Below, piece after piece: positions 1 through 5,199 of a stretch of 5,199 bases of DNA (its first letter is position 1; every line of letters begins with the position of its first letter). The notes under the pieces were generated by a model. That model was not told where the DNA came from. It made no database searches and worked only from the letters and a program-made list of their open reading frames with translations. The DNA is from an uncultured Pirellulaceae bacterium (GTDB lineage Bacteria > Planctomycetota > Planctomycetia > Pirellulales > Pirellulaceae): contig CAKQWG010000197.1 in the NCBI GenBank assembly GCA_934278005.1, positions 1 through 5,199 of the forward strand, in the 5' to 3' direction. The position numbers and the translations under genes are program-made.

Positions 1-60
1 GGAGTAGGAGTAGGAGTAGGAGTAGGAGTACGAGTACCGGCTAACGCCTGAGTACGAGTA
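1..60. repeat. Hexanucleotide (GGAGTA/CGAGTA) repeat array
   Basis: Five perfect copies of GGAGTA occupy 1-30, followed by one CGAGTA (31-36). A 12-base non-repeat block, CCGGCTAACGCC (37-48), comes next, then TGAGTA and CGAGTA (49-60). The interruption is exactly two hexamer lengths, so the phase is kept. The array starts at the window edge and may extend further left. Read on the plus strand, frame 1 gives a Gly-Val repeat ending at a TGA (49-51), and frame 3 gives a Ser-Arg/Ser-Thr repeat ending at a TAA (42-44). It could therefore be the 3' end of an unseen upstream gene, but nothing here decides that. Intergenic simple repeats of this sort are, from memory, frequent in planctomycete genomes. 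Confidence 0.85.
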
Positions 61-90
61 CGAACGCTTCAGTGCGAGAACTAGTAATCT

Positions 91-106
91 CCGGCGTGTG
101 CGCCGG
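91..106. terminator. GC-rich hairpin, possible terminator or repeat-element stem
   Basis: CCGGCG (91-96) and CGCCGG (101-106) form a perfect 6-bp stem with a TGTG loop. On the plus strand it is followed by GGGAAATAAC, and on the minus strand by AGATTACTAG, so neither side has a proper U-tract. It could end a plus-strand gene lying left of the window, or be the stem of a dispersed intergenic repeat. The hairpin is certain as sequence; its function is a guess. Confidence 0.35.
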
Positions 107-109
107 GAA

Positions 110-442
110 ATAACAATTCATGCTACCTCGACTAGCAGGACAAGTCACCTCTCTAGCAGGTCGAAGGGGCTGTGAGACACACTGAGCCATGCCTCGTCCT
201 CTAGCATGTAGAGCTGCGTCATTTCCAGCGAATTATGCCCTAACACCAAGTCGATAGTCGCGGCCTGCGCAGGCGACGGCTCGGCACAGCTCTCGTGTCA
301 TGCAATCATCGACCATCGCATGCAGTTGAACAGCCCGTGAATGCCACTGCGTCCGACGCAGTAGGCAGAACGCACCCGTGGGAAGAGTAAGAGATGGGAA
401 GAGTAAGAGATAGATAGTGCAAAAGAGAGATAGGATGAGCAA
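110..442. other. Gene-free intergenic stretch with short repeats and palindromes
   Basis: No reading frame here looks like protein. The three overlapping minus-strand frames in 233-738 have low-complexity or Cys/His/Ser-rich translations with no recognisable motif, and two of them run out of phase across the CinA-like gene. What can be seen is three CCTC(N0-2)CTAGCA motifs (126-137, 148-158, 198-206), a 12-bp palindrome GCCTGCGCAGGC (263-274), a 17-bp palindrome ACTGCGTCCGACGCAGT (346-362), and a 16-bp tandem duplication (380-411). I recognise no RNA gene or mobile-element end. Confidence 0.6.
380..411. repeat. 16-bp perfect tandem duplication
   Basis: GGGAAGAGTAAGAGAT occurs twice back to back (380-395 and 396-411) and is followed by AGATAG and, shortly after, AGAGAGATAGGATGAG. 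The tract is purine-only on the plus strand except for the T residues. It lies downstream of the CinA-like gene, beyond that gene's hairpin. Replication slippage is the simplest origin. Confidence 0.9.
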
Positions 443-459
443 GGATCGCGGAGCGATCC
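443..459 (-). terminator. Hairpin downstream of the CinA-like gene, probable terminator
   Basis: GGATCGC (443-449), loop GGA, GCGATCC (453-459) gives a perfect 7-bp stem. On the minus strand it begins 7 bases after the TAA stop of the CinA-like gene and is followed by TTGCTCATCC, which is only weakly T-rich. Its position favours a transcription terminator or 3'-end-protecting hairpin for the two-gene minus-strand unit. The missing T-run is the main doubt. Confidence 0.55.
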
Positions 460-466
460 ACGATAC

Positions 467-1099
467 TTATGGCTTGCAGTGGAGAGTAGCGGCGTGCAGG
501 GCAAACCCAAGAGCGCGTTGGGCGGCTTCGTCCAATCTGGCTTGGCGAGCTGCCATGTCCGAACTGTCGCGAGGAGCTGCAGCGGAGAGATGCTGTTGCT
601 GCTCGGTAATGATGGTGCTCCACTCCGCCGCTGAAGCTTGGGCAGTGGCTCCCGCAGATGCGTGTGGCGCTGTGCAGCGGCGCAGGGCAGCGGCCAGGAA
701 GATGCAACCGTCGGTCTTCTGCGGCGCACCGGGGCCAACGTCTCCAGTAATGGCCACGGCTAAGTCCGCTTCAGGGGTTCGCTCAAGGGCAGCTTCCGCT
801 AGCCAACGCGAAGCCGCCGGGCTGACAGGTCCGTGTTGAGGATCCTCCAGCAAGCTGGCGGGCACTCCCAGCCACGCGGATTTGCTGGCGCTGCGATAGA
901 CAACCAAGCTGCCGCATAACCACTGCGAAATACCCGGCAGCAATCCCAAATAAGCGGCTACACGGCCCGCAGTACAGCTCTCCACCAACACCAACCGCAC
1001 CTGCGCGGCGGCTAGTTGATCGCGGAGTGCCGTGGCTAGCTCGACCGCCGAACGTACATTGGCTGTCGAGACGGATGCTAGGTTAGCTGAATCGCACAT
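467..1099 (-). CDS. CinA C-terminal-domain family protein (PncC-like nicotinamide-nucleotide amidohydrolase), divergent
   Basis: The 210-residue protein matches the stand-alone CinA C-terminal domain. Characterised members (PncC) deamidate nicotinamide mononucleotide to nicotinate mononucleotide in the cytoplasm, for pyridine nucleotide recycling. Visible motifs are ESCTAG at residues 40-45 (family ESCTGG, catalytic Ser = S41), VVYRSASK at 66-73 (family Y-x4-K, Y68 and K73), GPVS at 90-93 (family GAVS), and ITGDVGPGAPQKTDG at 117-131 (family TGIAGPxGG..KPVG). R185 probably aligns with the conserved late Arg. Odd points: an Ala-rich segment of some 25-30 extra residues at about 140-180, a roughly 20-residue N-terminal extension, and several motif substitutions, so activity is not assured. 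The ATG start follows the phosphoesterase stop by 41 bp on the same strand, with no clear Shine-Dalgarno. A hairpin follows the stop. Family membership is solid; substrate is inferred. Confidence 0.85.
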   Translation of the reverse strand: MCDSANLASVSTANVRSAVELATALRDQLAAAQVRLVLVESCTAGRVAAYLGLLPGISQWLCGSLVVYRSASKSAWLGVPASLLEDPQHGPVSPAASRWLAEAALERTPEADLAVAITGDVGPGAPQKTDGCIFLAAALRRCTAPHASAGATAQASAAEWSTIITEQQQHLSAAAPRDSSDMAARQARLDEAAQRALGFALHAATLHCKP

Positions 1100-1140
1100 A
1101 GGACTGTATTCCGCGCTACCAAAGAGTCGGTCACTTGCCG

Positions 1141-2757
1141 CTATTTTTCCAGTCGAAAGATGCGTTTTCCGACGATCTCAGGCGCGTGCGGGTCACGAGC
1201 GCGAATTTCAATGCGGTGCGTGCCCGGTGCGAGCGTCGCGGGAAGCAGCCCGCGATACATGTGGGGTGTGTGACGCGGCGCCGGCAGTCCGACCCAAGCC
1301 TCGTCGCCCAGCGCGGCTTCGCGCGCCGTCTCCGTCACATAGTTGGGGTCGGCAATCGTCAAACGCTCCATGGCCACCCACTCTGAATCGCCAACGCGCA
1401 GCTCACAAAGCGTTCGCGGACTAGCGGAAAACACGTTGGCCAGCACCACCGTCGTGGCCAGCGTTTGACGTGTCAGCGACTCTGGGGCATAAATATTCAT
1501 CTGGTAGCTGGCTGGACGGCTCGCCGCACGAAATTCCATCGAGTAGTTGCGGCCATCGAACTCCATGATCGAATAACCGTTGGGAGCTCCGTCCTTCATG
1601 GTGCTGTGCGGAATGCCTCGTTCGTCGGGTTGCCCACGCCACCAGCTGCCGCAGACCGTAACGTTGACGATGTGGTGGTGCGGCTCGGGGCCCTGCCAAC
1701 CATCCTCCTCGCCGATTAAACGGTGCTCCATGTAGTGGGCGTGGGCAGCAATGGATACAGCAGCGGGACGCTGTTCAATCAGTCGGTAGAGTTCATGTCG
1801 ATCCTTAACGTCGGTCAGCGGGATGTGCATTATCAATACCACCAGCTGGTCCTCAGGAATGCCGGCTAGGTCATTGCGGATGAACTCCATTTGACGTTTA
1901 CCTAGGCCGCCGTAGTAATGTGCCTTCTTATCTTCGCTACCACCCACCCAGGTCACGTCGTCGAGCACTAGAAAGTGGGTGGAACCATAATCGAACGAAT
2001 AATAGTTGGGGCCATACACGCGCTCAAACGTCTCGTCGCTGTGCTGGTCATCTTCCGCTTCAACGTTTAGGTCGTGGTTGCCGATGACGTTGTACCAGGG
2101 AATGCCGATGAGCGCGATGGCTTGGCTAAGTGGCTCAAAGGTGTCTAGGTCATTAAAAGCGATATCGCCGAGCGTTACACCAAACGAGGCGTCATGGGCG
2201 TCCTCCTGAATAATTTGCTCGATAACGTCATGCGCGATAAATTCCACTTCGCGCAGGTCGCGCGGTTGCGGATCGCCGAACATGAGTACTTTGAAAGTCT
2301 CTGGCTCAGCCTGACGCGTCAATGGAAAATCGATCGACTCAGGCAGCGGCCCAGTGGGGGCTACGCCGGGGAACTGGAAGTCGGCCGGGGAGCCTGCGGG
2401 TTTGTGAATATAATAAAACTGTGGCAAATTGTTCGCGTTCAGCGGCGTGGCCCAGCCACTGGGCTTGATGACAAAGACGATAGCGTCATCGGAGATAGTC
2501 AGTTCGTATTTTCCGTCTGTATCGGTTGCGACAATATCCGCTCCGTTGCTAACGCGCATGTTGGCTAGTCCAGGCTCGTCGGGATCGCGCGTGCGATTGC
2601 CGTTGAGATCTTCGTAGACAACGCCGCGAGCAGTAAAGCTGCCCTTGCCTTCGGCAGGCTTATGGGTGTGCCCAGGATGCCCCTCGTGGGCCTGGGCAAC
2701 CGAGAAAAACGTCAACGAAGCAAATGCGAACAGACTGGGAAGCAAAAGTTTTTTCAT
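1141..2757 (-). CDS. Secreted calcineurin-like metallophosphoesterase with SdrD_B-like N-terminal domain
   Basis: A 538-residue predicted exported metal-dependent phosphoesterase. I chose the ATG at 2757 because it begins a clean signal peptide (MKKLL, a hydrophobic core, cleavage after AQA at about residue 23). In-frame ATGs at 2763 and 2802 only add a Pro-rich stretch. The mature protein opens with the His-rich HEGHPGHTH (24-32). Next comes an SdrD_B/MetallophosN-like beta domain (about 42-90) with a D-x-N-x-N-x3-D-x-D-E loop (50-61) and a TDTDGKYEL strand. The catalytic domain (about 155-345) shows GDPQ (161-164), GD (197-198), GNHD (226-229), MHIP (H311) and AHAH (H339, H341). The last domain has HHH (360-362), GSWWRG (370-375) and DGAPNGY, as in the MetallophosC family. 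The first motif has Gln where classic members have His (DxH), which I recall as usual in this subfamily. Substrate is unknown; phosphomonoester, phosphodiester or nucleotide are all possible. Possibly co-transcribed with the downstream CinA-like gene. Confidence 0.9.
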   Translation of the reverse strand: MKKLLLPSLFAFASLTFFSVAQAHEGHPGHTHKPAEGKGSFTARGVVYEDLNGNRTRDPDEPGLANMRVSNGADIVATDTDGKYELTISDDAIVFVIKPSGWATPLNANNLPQFYYIHKPAGSPADFQFPGVAPTGPLPESIDFPLTRQAEPETFKVLMFGDPQPRDLREVEFIAHDVIEQIIQEDAHDASFGVTLGDIAFNDLDTFEPLSQAIALIGIPWYNVIGNHDLNVEAEDDQHSDETFERVYGPNYYSFDYGSTHFLVLDDVTWVGGSEDKKAHYYGGLGKRQMEFIRNDLAGIPEDQLVVLIMHIPLTDVKDRHELYRLIEQRPAAVSIAAHAHYMEHRLIGEEDGWQGPEPHHHIVNVTVCGSWWRGQPDERGIPHSTMKDGAPNGYSIMEFDGRNYSMEFRAASRPASYQMNIYAPESLTRQTLATTVVLANVFSASPRTLCELRVGDSEWVAMERLTIADPNYVTETAREAALGDEAWVGLPAPRHTPHMYRGLLPATLAPGTHRIEIRARDPHAPEIVGKRIFRLEK

Positions 2758-3019
2758 GGGCATTGGATCGCTAATTGCAGGCGGGGATTTGCGGTGGGGC
2801 AAGCTACTTGGGGGTGGGAACTCTTATTATAGACTAGTCGCAGATTGTTTTTGAGATACCCTTTGAGCTGGAAAAGTTGGCTTCGGTTGGCGGCCTCGAC
2901 GGCTAGGCGGATTCTTCAGGCCGAGGTGATAGGTTGCGAACGCCCTGTGGGCCGGCTGCCGGACGCAGTGCCCGGTAGATCAACGGAAGCCCAAGATAGA
3001 CTGCTGAGATCAGAGATTG
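2758..3019. other. Divergent intergenic region between phosphoesterase and hemolysin III-family genes
   Basis: These 262 bp separate two divergently transcribed genes. The side near the phosphoesterase carries the TATAAT on the minus strand. The side near the membrane-protein gene is GC-rich and holds a small imperfect hairpin: GGGC (2949-2952) with GCCC (2970-2973), enclosing CTGC (2956-2959) with GCAG (2965-2968). I could not identify a plus-strand promoter. A short plus-strand frame (2845-3033) runs through here but looks like chance. No known riboswitch consensus was recognised. Confidence 0.5.
2826..2831 (-). promoter_or_regulatory. Perfect -10 hexamer (TATAAT) for the phosphoesterase gene
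   Basis: Read on the minus strand, 2831-2826 is TATAAT within TCTATAATAAG. This predicts a start of transcription near 2818-2820 and a leader of about 60 bases before the ATG at 2757. No good TTGACA lies 16-18 bp upstream (only A-rich CAAAAA/TCAAAA), so the -35 is weak or another sigma factor is used. This is the most AT-rich spot of the divergent intergenic region. Confidence 0.5.
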
Positions 3020-3739
3020 ATGGATACGCTTGATATATATGCAATTCCGGGTATTCGGGAACCGGTCAGCAGCTTTACGCACCTGCTGGCGATCCCGGTT
3101 TTTGTTGTGCTGGGGTGGTTTCTGGTGCGCCGCGCGGGGAATTGCTGGACGGGACGTATCAGCCTCTTAGTGCTGGTTGCGACGTCGGTGTTTTTGCTGG
3201 CCATGAGTGGGGTCTATCACCTGCTCGCGTTCGGGCATGCAAAAGATCTCATGTTGCATTTAGACGTGGCGGCTGTGTTTACGTTAATCGCCGGCACGTA
3301 CACTCCCGTACATACGATTTTGTTCCGCGGTCTCAATCGCTGGTTGCCCCTGCTGCTGGTATGGGCAGCGGCCATTACGGGCATCACGCTCCGCACCGCG
3401 CTGGGAACTGGCTTTCCGCCGGCCGTGGGCACGGTTCTATTCCTGATCCTGGGTTGGTGTGGTCTACTGTCTTGTACCATTTTGTGGAGACGATACGGCT
3501 ACAGATTCGTGGAACCGTTGATCTGGGGCGGAATTGCTTATTCGATCGGTGCGCTGATCGTCATGTTTCACTGGCCCAATGTGGTTCCCGGAATCATCGG
3601 TGCGCACGAGCTGTGGCACGTAGCTGTGCTGATCGGACTGGGACTACATTGGCGTTTCGTGTTCCAGTTCGCCTCGGCAGCATGCTGTCAAACGTCGCTG
3701 GACGACTGGCAGCCGCACCCGAATCTGCGCAAAATCTGA
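3020..3739 (+). CDS. trhA: Hemolysin III / PAQR-family seven-helix membrane protein (TrhA-type)
   Basis: A 239-residue integral membrane protein of the HlyIII/PAQR superfamily. About seven hydrophobic helices can be seen (roughly 19-37, 47-69, 81-101, 109-127, 136-156, 165-184, 196-217). The metal-site signature is complete: S-x3-H in helix 2 (S63, H67 in SGVYH), Asp at the start of helix 3 (D82), and H-x3-H in helix 7 (H196, H200 in HELWH). The family hallmark IAGTYTPV is at 90-97. The usual LDH before that block is here LDV. Bacterial members are linked to membrane lipid and fluidity homeostasis; the hemolysin name comes from a Bacillus protein and does not imply toxicity here. Related PAQR receptors bind zinc and can have hydrolase activity, but this is not shown for this protein. 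The ATG at 3020 is preferred over the TTG immediately before it (3017). The ribosome binding site is weak (GAGATCAGAG). It stands alone, 103 bp ahead of leuS on the same strand. Confidence 0.92.
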   Translation: MDTLDIYAIPGIREPVSSFTHLLAIPVFVVLGWFLVRRAGNCWTGRISLLVLVATSVFLLAMSGVYHLLAFGHAKDLMLHLDVAAVFTLIAGTYTPVHTILFRGLNRWLPLLLVWAAAITGITLRTALGTGFPPAVGTVLFLILGWCGLLSCTILWRRYGYRFVEPLIWGGIAYSIGALIVMFHWPNVVPGIIGAHELWHVAVLIGLGLHWRFVFQFASAACCQTSLDDWQPHPNLRKI

Positions 3740-3790
3740 GCGGTCCTGCGTCGGGCCCTCTGGTTCTATTGAGTTAGTCACCTTACGGTA

Positions 3791-3804
3791 TTGACCCAGG
3801 TCAA
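3791..3804. promoter_or_regulatory. Inverted repeat TTGACC-CA-GGTCAA upstream of leuS, candidate operator
   Basis: TTGACC (3791-3796) and GGTCAA (3799-3804) are perfect inverted arms separated by CA, ending 38 bp before the leuS ATG. The shape TTGAC-N4-GTCAA resembles binding sites of CRP/FNR-family regulators. The left arm could also serve as a -35 element (TTGACC), but no good -10 lies 16-18 bp downstream; the nearest AT-rich piece is CATAAGTA at 3819-3826. The repeat is certain; the role is inferred. Confidence 0.4.
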
Positions 3805-3842
3805 ACACATTCACCGCCATAAGTACTGAAACTGGATCGTTC

Positions 3843-5199
3843 ATGTCGCGTTACAATCCCGCCCAAATTGAGCCAAAGTGGCAACATCACTGGGAGCACG
3901 AACAAACCTTTCGCACTCCTGACATGCCACAGGGAGAGAAACTGTACGTGCTGGACATGTTTCCCTACCCCAGCGGATCGGGGCTGCACGTCGGGCATCC
4001 GGAGGGTTATACGGCCACGGACATCGTGTGCCGTTTCGCGCGCATGCGCGGAAAAACCGTGCTGCATCCAATGGGCTTCGACGCCTTTGGTCTGCCGGCT
4101 GAAGAGCACGCCATCAAGACCAACACGCCGCCGCGCGTATCGACCGAGCAAAACATTGCCGAGTTCACGCGTCAGTTGAAGATGCTCGGCTTCAGCTACG
4201 ATTGGCAGCGCGTCCTATCGACAACCGACGTAGGTTATTTTCGCTGGACGCAGTGGATTTTCACGATTCTGTTCGATACTTGGTACGACGCTCAGCAGCA
4301 GCGCGGTCGACCTATCGCAGAGCTGCCAATTCCCGCCGAGATCGAGTCGCAGGGGGCCAGCGCGATCGCCGCTTACCGCGATTCACAGCGACTGGCCTAC
4401 CAAGATGATGCCCTGGTGAATTGGTGTCCCGCGCTGGGGACAGTGTTGGCCAATGAAGAGGTCATCGATGGCAAAAGCGAACGCGGCGGACATCCCGTGC
4501 AGCGTCTGCCACTGCGACAATGGATGCTGCGCATCACGGCCTATGCCGAGCGCTTGATCGATGACTTGGATGGACTCGATTGGTCGACGGGAATTAAAAA
4601 GTTGCAAACGGATTGGATCGGCCGCAGCACGGGTGCGGAGGTCGATTTCTACTTGGGCGACACCGAGGCCTATGAAGCTTGGTCGAAGCGGCGGACCCGC
4701 CAAGGATTCCCGCCAGAGGCGGGTGATGACGTTTTGCGAGTGTATACCACTCGTCCCGATACGTTGTTTGGCGCGACCTACATGGTCATTGCCCCCGAGC
4801 ACCCATTGGTCGCACGGCTGACAAAACCAGTTCAGCGCGCAGCGGTCGATCAGTATTGCCAAGCGGCTTCTTTCAAGAGCGATCGCGAGCGGACCGAAAC
4901 CGACTCAAAGAAAAAGACCGGGGTGTTCACTGGCTCGGTAGCAATCAACCCAGTCACGGGCCAGCCCATCCCGATCTGGATCGCTGACTACGTGCTGGCC
5001 ACTTATGGAACGGGTGCCATCATGGCGGTACCGGCGCATGATCAACGCGACTATGAATTCGCATTGCAGTTCGAATTGCCAATCGTCAAGGTTGTCGAAG
5101 TGGGCAAATCGCACAGCAGCGGCACAGCCACAGCCACAGCCACAGCCACAGCCACAGCCACTGACGATCCAGTTGCAGTTGCAGCGGGAGCAGACAAAG
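3843..5199 (+). CDS. leuS: Leucyl-tRNA synthetase, N-terminal part (cut by window end)
   Basis: Class I synthetase charging tRNA-Leu; 452 complete codons are present, about half of a usual 850-950-residue enzyme, and the frame is open to the window edge. The Rossmann catalytic core begins with DMFPYPSG (38-45) and the HIGH-type signature HVGH (49-52), followed by [16 protein letters not shown] (75-90). The ZN1-type module reads [15 protein letters not shown] (193-207), then GKSERGGHP, so only one zinc-type Cys remains. The CP1 editing domain shows TTRPDT (302-307) and [15 protein letters not shown] (389-403), where D403 matches the universal Asp that blocks hydrolysis of Leu-tRNA. An insertion precedes the NWCP block (about 151-185), as I recall from other lineages of this subtype. 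Residues 428-439 are (Thr-Ala)6 encoded by a hexamer microsatellite. The ATG at 3843 aligns with the usual N-terminus; the Shine-Dalgarno is weak (GGA at 3834-3836). KMSKS and the anticodon-binding domain lie beyond the window. Confidence 0.97.
   Translation, partial: MSRYNPAQIEPKWQHHWEHEQTFRTPDMPQGEKLYVLDMFPYPSGSGLHVGHPEGYTATDIVCRFARMRGKTVLHPMGFDAFGLPAEEHAIKTNTPPRVSTEQNIAEFTRQLKMLGFSYDWQRVLSTTDVGYFRWTQWIFTILFDTWYDAQQQRGRPIAELPIPAEIESQGASAIAAYRDSQRLAYQDDALVNWCPALGTVLANEEVIDGKSERGGHPVQRLPLRQWMLRITAYAERLIDDLDGLDWSTGIKKLQTDWIGRSTGAEVDFYLGDTEAYEAWSKRRTRQGFPPEAGDDVLRVYTTRPDTLFGATYMVIAPEHPLVARLTKPVQRAAVDQYCQAASFKSDRERTETDSKKKTGVFTGSVAINPVTGQPIPIWIADYVLATYGTGAIMAVPAHDQRDYEFALQFELPIVKVVEVGKSHSSGTATATATATATATDDPVAVAAGADK
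5124..5159 (+). repeat. In-frame ACAGCC hexamer microsatellite within leuS
   Basis: Six perfect copies of ACAGCC (5124-5159) are followed by a partial AC, encoding alternating Thr-Ala. The tract is flanked by Ser/Gly-rich (SHSSG) and Ala/Val-rich ([12 protein letters not shown]) low-complexity sequence. Because the unit is two codons long, gain or loss of copies keeps the frame. It falls just after the LPIVKVV strand that follows the HDQRD editing motif, a place where LeuRS proteins vary in length. Confidence 0.95.

Noticed and set aside
1..60. CRISPR-like array
   Set aside because: The units are six bases long and contiguous, with no spacers; it is a simple sequence repeat.
233..442. Minus-strand 69-residue frame with a hydrophobic Leu-rich start
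   Set aside because: Its hydrophobic start is simply the translation of the 16-bp tandem duplication and neighbouring purine tract; the rest shows no motif and there is no ribosome binding site.
417..839. Plus-strand 140-residue open frame
   Set aside because: It is antisense to the CinA-like gene, is Ala/Arg/Cys-rich with no motif, and the opposite strand carries clear family signatures.
2194..2568. Plus-strand 124-residue frame
   Set aside because: It is antisense to the phosphoesterase catalytic and N-terminal domains and shows no recognisable domain.
2925..3019. Possible riboswitch in the leader of the hemolysin III-family gene
   Set aside because: The GC-rich folding potential is modest and no conserved core of a riboswitch class I know could be recognised.
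2845..3033. Plus-strand 62-residue frame in the divergent intergenic region
   Set aside because: It has no motif or ribosome binding site and overlaps the start of the hemolysin III-family gene out of phase.
3115..3777. Plus-strand 220-residue frame overlapping the hemolysin III-family gene
   Set aside because: It is an out-of-phase shadow; only the frame starting at 3020 has seven hydrophobic helices and the PAQR motifs.
4383..4862. Minus-strand 159-residue frame
   Set aside because: It is antisense to leuS, whose reading frame is unmistakable through the HVGH, NWCP and TTRPDT motifs.

Overview
The window looks like bacterial chromosome from a planctomycete, most likely near Rhodopirellula/Pirellula. 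This rests on four things: a LeuRS of the 'NWCP...GKSERGGHP' subtype, short hexanucleotide repeats both between and inside genes, weak or absent Shine-Dalgarno sequences, and a secreted SdrD_B-like/calcineurin-type phosphoesterase of a kind common in that phylum. The assignment is inference; there is no rRNA or other marker gene here.

Layout: (i) 1-466 is gene-free and repeat-rich. It holds a GGAGTA-type hexamer array, a GC hairpin, two perfect palindromes, repeated CTAGCA motifs, a 16-bp tandem duplication, and a hairpin just downstream of the first gene. (ii) 467-2757 on the minus strand carries two genes read in the order phosphoesterase then CinA-like protein. They are 41 bp apart with no visible terminator between them, so they may be co-transcribed. 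(iii) 2758-3019 is a divergent intergenic region with a perfect TATAAT on the minus strand facing the phosphoesterase. (iv) 3020-3739 on the plus strand encodes a seven-helix hemolysin III/PAQR-family membrane protein. (v) 3740-3842 is a short spacer with the inverted repeat TTGACC-CA-GGTCAA. (vi) From 3843 to the window end runs the first 452 codons of leucyl-tRNA synthetase (leuS), which is cut off by the window edge.

The four genes do not form an obvious pathway. They comprise a probable exported phosphoesterase of unknown substrate, a divergent CinA C-terminal-type amidohydrolase possibly tied to pyridine nucleotide salvage, a membrane homeostasis protein, and a core translation enzyme. 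I see no convincing evidence of a new multi-gene system. The points most worth a second look are an in-frame ACAGCC microsatellite in leuS that encodes a Thr-Ala tract in the editing-domain region, the divergent and enlarged CinA-like protein, the metal-binding architecture of the secreted phosphoesterase, and the repeat-dense gene-free left end.
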